Shown here piece after piece: positions 15,746 through 19,332 of a DNA stretch of 19,332 nt (position 1 is its first letter; each line of letters starts with the position of its first letter). Made by a program: the position numbers and the translations under genes. The DNA comes from Paratractidigestivibacter sp963649365. Lineage in GTDB: Bacteria; Actinomycetota; Coriobacteriia; Coriobacteriales; Atopobiaceae. A model generated the notes under the pieces. It made no database searches. It saw only the letters and a list, made by a program, of their open reading frames with translations, and was not told the origin of the DNA. The stretch covers positions 1 to 19,332 of the forward strand of contig CAVJHQ010000038.1 in assembly GCA_963649365.1 (NCBI GenBank), written 5' to 3'.

Positions 15746-16237
15746 ATGACAAAGAAAGAAAAGCTGCAGAAGTCGAACGCGATGCGGGAGCTCGACCGGG
15801 CCGGAATCCCGTACGAGGCCGAGGAGGTCGTGGAGGACGATATCTCGCGTGGCGTGGGCGTGCGCATCGCCGAGCAGCTTGGTGAGGACCCGGACTCGGC
15901 CTTCAAGACGCTGGTCTGCGTGGCGCCGAGCGGCGACCACGTGGTCTGCTGCATCCCCGTCGCGGCGGAACTCGACCTCAAGCGCGCGGCTGCGGCGGCC
16001 GGTGAGAAGTCCCTCTCGCTCATGCCGATCAAGGACCTGGAGGCTGTGACGGGCTATGTGCGCGGCGGCTGCACGCCCATCGGCATGAAGAAGCTCTTTC
16101 CGACGTTCTTCGACGAGACGGCCCAGCTCTTCGACACCATCGGGATTTCGGGTGGCCGCCGCGGGCTTTCGCTTCGCGTGGCTCCCGAGCCCTTGGCTGA
16201 CCTTCTCGGCGCTCAGTTCGTCGACATCGCGCGGTAG
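15746..16237 (+). CDS. ybaK: YbaK/EbsC-type Cys-tRNA(Pro) deacylase
   Basis: A 163-residue trans-editing factor; family members hydrolyse Cys-tRNA(Pro) that prolyl-tRNA synthetase has mischarged. The single YbaK/ProX domain shows the key lysine K54 in FKTLV, the conserved GYVRGGCTPIGMKK loop, and the late ISGGRRGLSLRVAP segment. Length and motifs fit YbaK better than ProXp-ala. Its ATG is 3 bp after the uvrA stop, so the two genes share a transcript, and a strong terminator follows 19 bp after its stop. No functional link between repair and editing is implied by this arrangement. Confidence 0.93.
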   Translation: MTKKEKLQKSNAMRELDRAGIPYEAEEVVEDDISRGVGVRIAEQLGEDPDSAFKTLVCVAPSGDHVVCCIPVAAELDLKRAAAAAGEKSLSLMPIKDLEAVTGYVRGGCTPIGMKKLFPTFFDETAQLFDTIGISGGRRGLSLRVAPEPLADLLGAQFVDIAR

Positions 16238-16256
16238 ATAACGGACGCCAAACGCC

Positions 16257-16310
16257 AAGCGCCGGGCGTTTCCCCAAGTATCGAGGGTAAACGCCCGGCG
16301 CTTATCTTTA
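16257..16310 (+). terminator. Rho-independent terminator after ybaK
   Basis: A perfect 15-bp stem (AAGCGCCGGGCGTTT at 16257-16271 with AAACGCCCGGCGCTT at 16289-16303) and a 17-nt loop. ATCTTTA follows on the plus strand. It lies between convergent genes and may also stop minus-strand transcription, although no U-run is seen in that direction. Confidence 0.85.
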
Positions 16311-16343
16311 TCTCAGGCCGATAGGGTCTCGTGCTTTTCTTGC

Positions 16344-16817
16344 TTACGCATCAGTCCGTCGGCGGATGCCGTGCCAGAGCCATTCCATAGGGATGTCGTC
16401 GCTGGGGTAGCCCGCGACGAGGATCGCCTGGGCGTGCACGCCGTAGTCGCCGGTCTGGATCACCGCCCGGCAGCGGTCGCGCAGCTCGTAGTAGTCGGGA
16501 ATGTAGTTCATGCGGGTGACCTTGTCCTCGCCGAAGAGCCCGACGACGAACTCGTAGTCCTTGGGGTTGACCTCGGGCATCACGTCGGTGACGATGGCCG
16601 ACTCGAAGTCGCCGACCTCGACGAGCGTACCCGCGATGTCCTGGAAGCTCGGCGACCCCGTGACCGCCTCGAGGTCGAGGTACTCGACGCTCGGGTCGAG
16701 CGGGTAGAGCGCCTTTGTCGAGGTGCCGCTTCCGGCGTCGGCGATGAACAGCATTTCTCCGTGGCGCAGGCTCGCGACGATGGCGGCAAGGCGCTCGTTG
16801 AGGATTCTTCTCTTCAT
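16344..16817 (-). CDS. RbsD/FucU-family sugar mutarotase-like protein
   Basis: A 157-residue protein of the RbsD/FucU family, which interconverts pyranose and furanose or alpha and beta anomers of sugars such as ribose and fucose. The N-terminus (residues 1-31, LRHGEMLFIADAGSG) aligns with RbsD, including the catalytic histidine H19 and the DAG motif. The C-terminal segment VIQTGDYGVHAQAILVAG corresponds to RbsD VIRTGE..YANIIL, but the usual Tyr-x-Asn pair reads His-x-Gln. It is about 18 residues longer than RbsD. ATG at 16817 has AAGGA upstream. It is the last gene of the minus-strand ROK operon, 34 bp after the acetyltransferase. The substrate is unknown and probably not ribose. Confidence 0.8.
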   Translation of the reverse strand: MKRRILNERLAAIVASLRHGEMLFIADAGSGTSTKALYPLDPSVEYLDLEAVTGSPSFQDIAGTLVEVGDFESAIVTDVMPEVNPKDYEFVVGLFGEDKVTRMNYIPDYYELRDRCRAVIQTGDYGVHAQAILVAGYPSDDIPMEWLWHGIRRRTDA

Positions 16818-16851
16818 GGCATTTCCTTCCAGTAGGTTAAATAACGTGCAG

Positions 16852-17481
16852 CTAGATGCCCAATTCTTCGTTTGTTAAGCCATCGCTCTCGGTAAGCTCG
16901 CGGATCACGCGGCAGGGGTTGCCTGCGGCTATGCACATCGGCGGAACGTCGCGCGTGACCACGGAGCCTGCGCCGATAATCGCGCCAGAGCCGATGGTCA
17001 CGCCGGGCAGCACCGTGACGTCGCCGCCGAACCAGACGTCGTCGCCGATGGTGATGGGGCTCGCGAGCTCAAAACCGCGGTTGCGGTCGCGCGCCAGCTT
17101 GGGGTGGCTGGCTGTGTAGAAGCCGCACGACGGCCCGAAGTAGCAGTGCGAGCCGATGGTGATGCGCGCGCCGTCCATCAGGTACGTGCCGTGGTTGAAG
17201 AAGGTGCCCTCGCCGACGACGACGTTGTAGCCGTAGTCGACTTGCAGCGGGGCGCAGACCTCGACGTCGGCGGCTGCGTGGGGGAGGATCTGAGCCTGGA
17301 GTTCCGAAACCTTCTTGGCATCAGAGGGGCGCGTCGTGTTGAACTCGAAGCAGAGGTCCTTCGCGCGGAGGCGCTCGGCCGCGAGCTCAGCGTCGTTGTT
17401 CGCGTCGTACCAGAGCCCTGCATCCATGCGTTCGCGGGCGGTGACGGGGGCTTCGTTTTTGTTCGTGTCGTGTGCGCTCAT
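16852..17481 (-). CDS. Sugar O-acetyltransferase, LacA/Maa type
   Basis: A 209-residue acetyl-CoA-dependent acetyltransferase of the left-handed beta-helix (hexapeptide) family, like maltose and galactoside acetyltransferases; these work as trimers in the cytosol. The N-terminal MDAGLWYDANND segment is the maltose-acetyltransferase domain. The catalytic histidine is H126 in YTASHP, and the hexapeptide repeats (ITIGDDVWFGGDVTVLPGVTIGSGAIIGAGSVV) follow. Its ATG overlaps the ROK gene stop in TAATG (minus strand, around 17481), indicating coupled translation. In known systems such enzymes acetylate non-metabolised sugars; the acceptor here is unknown. Confidence 0.9.
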   Translation of the reverse strand: MSAHDTNKNEAPVTARERMDAGLWYDANNDAELAAERLRAKDLCFEFNTTRPSDAKKVSELQAQILPHAAADVEVCAPLQVDYGYNVVVGEGTFFNHGTYLMDGARITIGSHCYFGPSCGFYTASHPKLARDRNRGFELASPITIGDDVWFGGDVTVLPGVTIGSGAIIGAGSVVTRDVPPMCIAAGNPCRVIRELTESDGLTNEELGI

Positions 17482-18488
17482 TAGAGTGTCCTTTCCAAAT
17501 AGCTCAGCGCCGTCTGGTGCATGCCGATGAGGTAGTACCGGTCAAAGTCCTGTTCAAAACGAAACTCAGGCAAGAATTCCTCGGGAAGTGTTCGGGAGCA
17601 CGCCTCACGGAGCCATGTTGCGCAGGCCTCGTCGAGAAGCCCGCCCGTGAGCACGATCACGTCGGGGTCGAGCACGGCGCAGAGCGAGGCGACGGCGTGC
17701 GCGATGATCGGCCGGCAGGTCTCGATGCCCAGCAGCTCGAGCTCGCGTTCGCGGCTCATCGGCGCGCCCGCTTCCTCAAAGGGGAGGAATCCGACCATGC
17801 CGGCGAAGCCGCGAGCGCCGCGAATCGGCTTGCCCGCATGGACGGTGGCCGTGCCGGGCAGCACGTGCGGGGGAAAGTTCGCGAGGGTGGCGACCTCGTC
17901 GCGGTCGCAGTGCTCGTGGCAATACCCGGTCGCCTTGAGGTGCATGTCGTTCTCGATGTGGATGGGGAGGCTGAGTCTCCCGGCCACGCTGGTTGCAACG
18001 TCGACGCCGTTGAGCTCGGGGACGTCGCAGTGGCCAATGACGCCCTCCCGGACGGTGCCGGGGACGCCGAGGACGATTTGGCGGACGTTGCCAAGCAGGC
18101 TGCAGGCCCGTTCGATCAACGTGATCAGTTCGCCGCCACCGAGGTGGGGGAGCGTTGCGTCGAGCGCGTTCAGCACCGATCCGGTGAGCGAGAGAACCTT
18201 TGCGTGGAACACGCGCTCGTCTCCGTGCAGGTCGATTTCGGCCACGACGATGCTTGCGTAATCCTCGGAGGCTCGGTAACAGAACCCGCCGCGCCCGGCG
18301 CTCCCGGTACGGCGGGGCTCGAGGGTCGCCTCGCCCCTCGCAGCCATGTCGTTGAGCAGCGTGTTGCAGGTCGCGACGCTAAGCCCAAGCTCGGAGGCTA
18401 TGTCCTTCTTGCTCAGAGGGTCGCCGCGCCAAAGCAGGCGGCGAATCGCGGCGATGTTGTTGCGCCGGACCTCGCTTGTGGTCGCCAT
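17481..18488 (-). CDS. ROK-family transcriptional regulator
   Basis: A 335-residue protein: an N-terminal winged helix-turn-helix (about 25-52, LSKKDIASELGLSVATCNTLLND) plus a ROK sugar-binding fold. VLGVPGTV (129-136) and IENDMHLKATG (168-178) are recognisable ROK segments. The cysteine-rich zinc motif is missing, and the GxAGExGH motif reads GFAGMVGF (217-224), replacing the Glu and His that contact sugar or zinc in canonical members. It is thus unlikely to be a kinase and may sense an unusual ligand. The frame is open to 18554, but ATG at 18488 follows AGGAGG and begins the HTH domain. It leads the minus-strand operon and probably autoregulates through the palindrome at 18510-18528. Confidence 0.85.
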   Translation of the reverse strand: MATTSEVRRNNIAAIRRLLWRGDPLSKKDIASELGLSVATCNTLLNDMAARGEATLEPRRTGSAGRGGFCYRASEDYASIVVAEIDLHGDERVFHAKVLSLTGSVLNALDATLPHLGGGELITLIERACSLLGNVRQIVLGVPGTVREGVIGHCDVPELNGVDVATSVAGRLSLPIHIENDMHLKATGYCHEHCDRDEVATLANFPPHVLPGTATVHAGKPIRGARGFAGMVGFLPFEEAGAPMSRERELELLGIETCRPIIAHAVASLCAVLDPDVIVLTGGLLDEACATWLREACSRTLPEEFLPEFRFEQDFDRYYLIGMHQTALSYLERTL

Positions 18489-18509
18489 GCGCGCCTCCTG
18501 TGAGTTGAA

Positions 18510-18528
18510 TATTACAACACTTGTAATA
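18510..18528. promoter_or_regulatory. Palindromic operator upstream of the ROK gene
   Basis: TATTACAACACTTGTAATA is an 8-3-8 perfect palindrome, 22 bp upstream of the ROK start codon. Minus-strand TAATAT (18514-18509) and TATTAT (18531-18526) are possible -10 boxes that it overlaps. The site differs from the LacI-type operators nearer the isomerase, so the ROK protein is the likely ligand. Confidence 0.5.
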
Positions 18529-18622
18529 ATATTCGCCGTCGCCTTTTGGTGCACGAGGCGTCGCGGGCCATAGTCCTAGATTTACCGCTCGCAGGGATTT
18601 CTGCGCCGCTCGGGGGTTCTTA

Positions 18623-18651
18623 TTGACGATTGAAACGCTTCAATCCATACT
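18623..18651 (+). promoter_or_regulatory. Promoter of the AraA-like isomerase gene with an operator in the spacer
   Basis: TTGACG (18623-18628) and CATACT (18646-18651) are 17 bp apart. The near-perfect palindrome ATTGAAACGCTTCAAT (18629-18644) fills the spacer exactly. A bound repressor would sit between the two boxes. Confidence 0.6.
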
Positions 18652-18662
18652 AAGCATCAACG

Positions 18663-18680
18663 AATTGAAACGTTTCAATT
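18663..18680. promoter_or_regulatory. Second LacI-type operator, perfect 18-bp palindrome
   Basis: AATTGAAACGTTTCAATT is perfectly palindromic with a central CG. Its centre is 35 bp from that of the spacer operator, and it begins about 5 bp after the predicted transcription start. The two-site arrangement implies tight repression by a LacI-family protein. The core GAAACGTTTC is nearly shared with the kdgK upstream site (3500-3509). Confidence 0.65.
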
Positions 18681-18703
18681 GAATCCGTCACAAGGAGGAA
18701 CCC

Positions 18704-19332
18704 ATGCTCGTCAACACCAAAGCCAAGGTCGGCGTCTTCGCCATCGCCCTGGGAGCCTATCTGCCCCAGTTCCCGCAGCTCGTTCCCAACTTCGAGGGTC
18801 AGTTCGAGGACTTCAAGAAGACCATCCCCGATACCGTCGAGCTCATCGACGGCGGCATCGTGACCACCAAGGAGCAGGCTCAGGTCACCGGCGACAAGTT
18901 CCGCGCCGCGGACGTCGACCTGGTTATCCTTCAGATGCTCACCTACGCCACGAGCTACAACGTACTGCCCGTCATCCGCGATCTCGACGTTCCCGTGGTC
19001 GTCGTCAACGTCCAGAAGAAGGCCCAGCCCGACTACGCCGCAACCGACATCCCGACCTGGCTCGGCGACCTCTACGCCTGCGGCGCCCCCGGCGAGGTCG
19101 TGGCCGACCTCAACCGCGCGGGCAAGCGCCACGCCGTCGTCACCGGCGTCGTCGAGGGCGGCGACCCCGAGGTCGCCAAGCAGCTCGACGAGTGGTGCCG
19201 CGCCGCGAACGTCCGCCGTCGCCTGCGCCGCACGAACATCGCGCAGATCGGGCGCCCGTACCCCGGCATGATGGACCTCTACATCGACGAGACCAACCTC
19301 TACAACCGCCTGGGCCTCTACACCAAGCAGTT
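18704..19332 (+). CDS. AraA-family (L-arabinose/L-fucose type) sugar isomerase, 3' end outside window
   Basis: 209 residues of an aldose-ketose isomerase of the COG2160 type are visible; the family is about 450-500 long, so over half is missing. The N-terminal KVGVFAIALGAYLPQFPQL, then VDLVILQMLTYATSYNVLPVI and GDLYACGAPGEV, align with the opening domain of L-arabinose isomerases. GDPEVAKQLDEWCRAAN corresponds to AraA DPEVQERIAAWMRAA. The metal-binding glutamates would lie further downstream. ATG at 18704 follows AAGGAGG. It is divergent from the ROK-acetyltransferase-mutarotase operon and carries two LacI-type operators. True arabinose isomerase or a relative acting on another sugar cannot be decided from this half. 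Confidence 0.75.
   Translation, partial: MLVNTKAKVGVFAIALGAYLPQFPQLVPNFEGQFEDFKKTIPDTVELIDGGIVTTKEQAQVTGDKFRAADVDLVILQMLTYATSYNVLPVIRDLDVPVVVVNVQKKAQPDYAATDIPTWLGDLYACGAPGEVVADLNRAGKRHAVVTGVVEGGDPEVAKQLDEWCRAANVRRRLRRTNIAQIGRPYPGMMDLYIDETNLYNRLGLYTKQ

Overview
The window reads as a chromosomal segment of a high-GC, host-associated actinobacterium. The very G/C-rich third codon positions, the short operons and the gene types (uronate catabolism, LacI- and ROK-type sugar regulators, stand-alone flavoproteins) suggest a Coriobacteriia gut organism such as Collinsella or Olsenella. That assignment is inference; no rRNA or other marker is present to confirm it. I saw no tRNA, rRNA, CRISPR array, phage gene or intact transposase.

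Region 1 (1-5468) is a uronate (2-keto-3-deoxygluconate) module. A minus-strand short-chain dehydrogenase of the IdnO/DhuD type is cut by the left edge. Next come two minus-strand LacI-family regulators, the first strongly resembling streptococcal RegR. KDG kinase (kdgK) is divergent from the second regulator and is followed by KDPG aldolase (kdgA). Together they would reduce a deoxy-ketouronate to KDG, phosphorylate it to KDPG and cleave it to pyruvate and glyceraldehyde-3-phosphate. A 14-bp motif (GTAAAYCRRTTTNG) recurs in the control regions of the dehydrogenase, the RegR-like gene and kdgK, which suggests one regulon. A separate perfect 20-bp palindrome lies in the spacer of a minus-strand promoter-like sequence about 240 bp upstream of the RegR-like gene.

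Region 2 (5306-8744) holds a run of stem-loops, a GltD-like FAD/Fe-S oxidoreductase, three 35-bp tandem repeats with an inverted partner, an MBL-fold hydrolase with a C-terminal winged-helix-like part, a YhcH/YjgK/YiaL-family protein, and two REP-like hairpin repeats.

Region 3 (8745-12479) is a tight operon: an Mrp/ApbC-type Fe-S carrier ATPase, an HI0933-family flavoprotein and a COG2509-type flavoprotein, with gaps of 4 and -1 nt. A 386-bp stretch with a probable degraded coding remnant follows.

Region 4 (12866-16310) is uvrA followed 3 nt later by a YbaK/EbsC-type aminoacyl-tRNA deacylase, closed by a strong terminator.

Region 5 (16344-19332) looks like a sugar-use cassette. A minus-strand operon encodes a ROK regulator, a sugar O-acetyltransferase (overlapping by TAATG) and a divergent RbsD/FucU-type mutarotase. 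It is divergent from an AraA-family isomerase cut by the right edge. The isomerase promoter has two LacI-type palindromes, one between the -35 and -10 boxes and one just after the predicted start site. The substrate is unknown.
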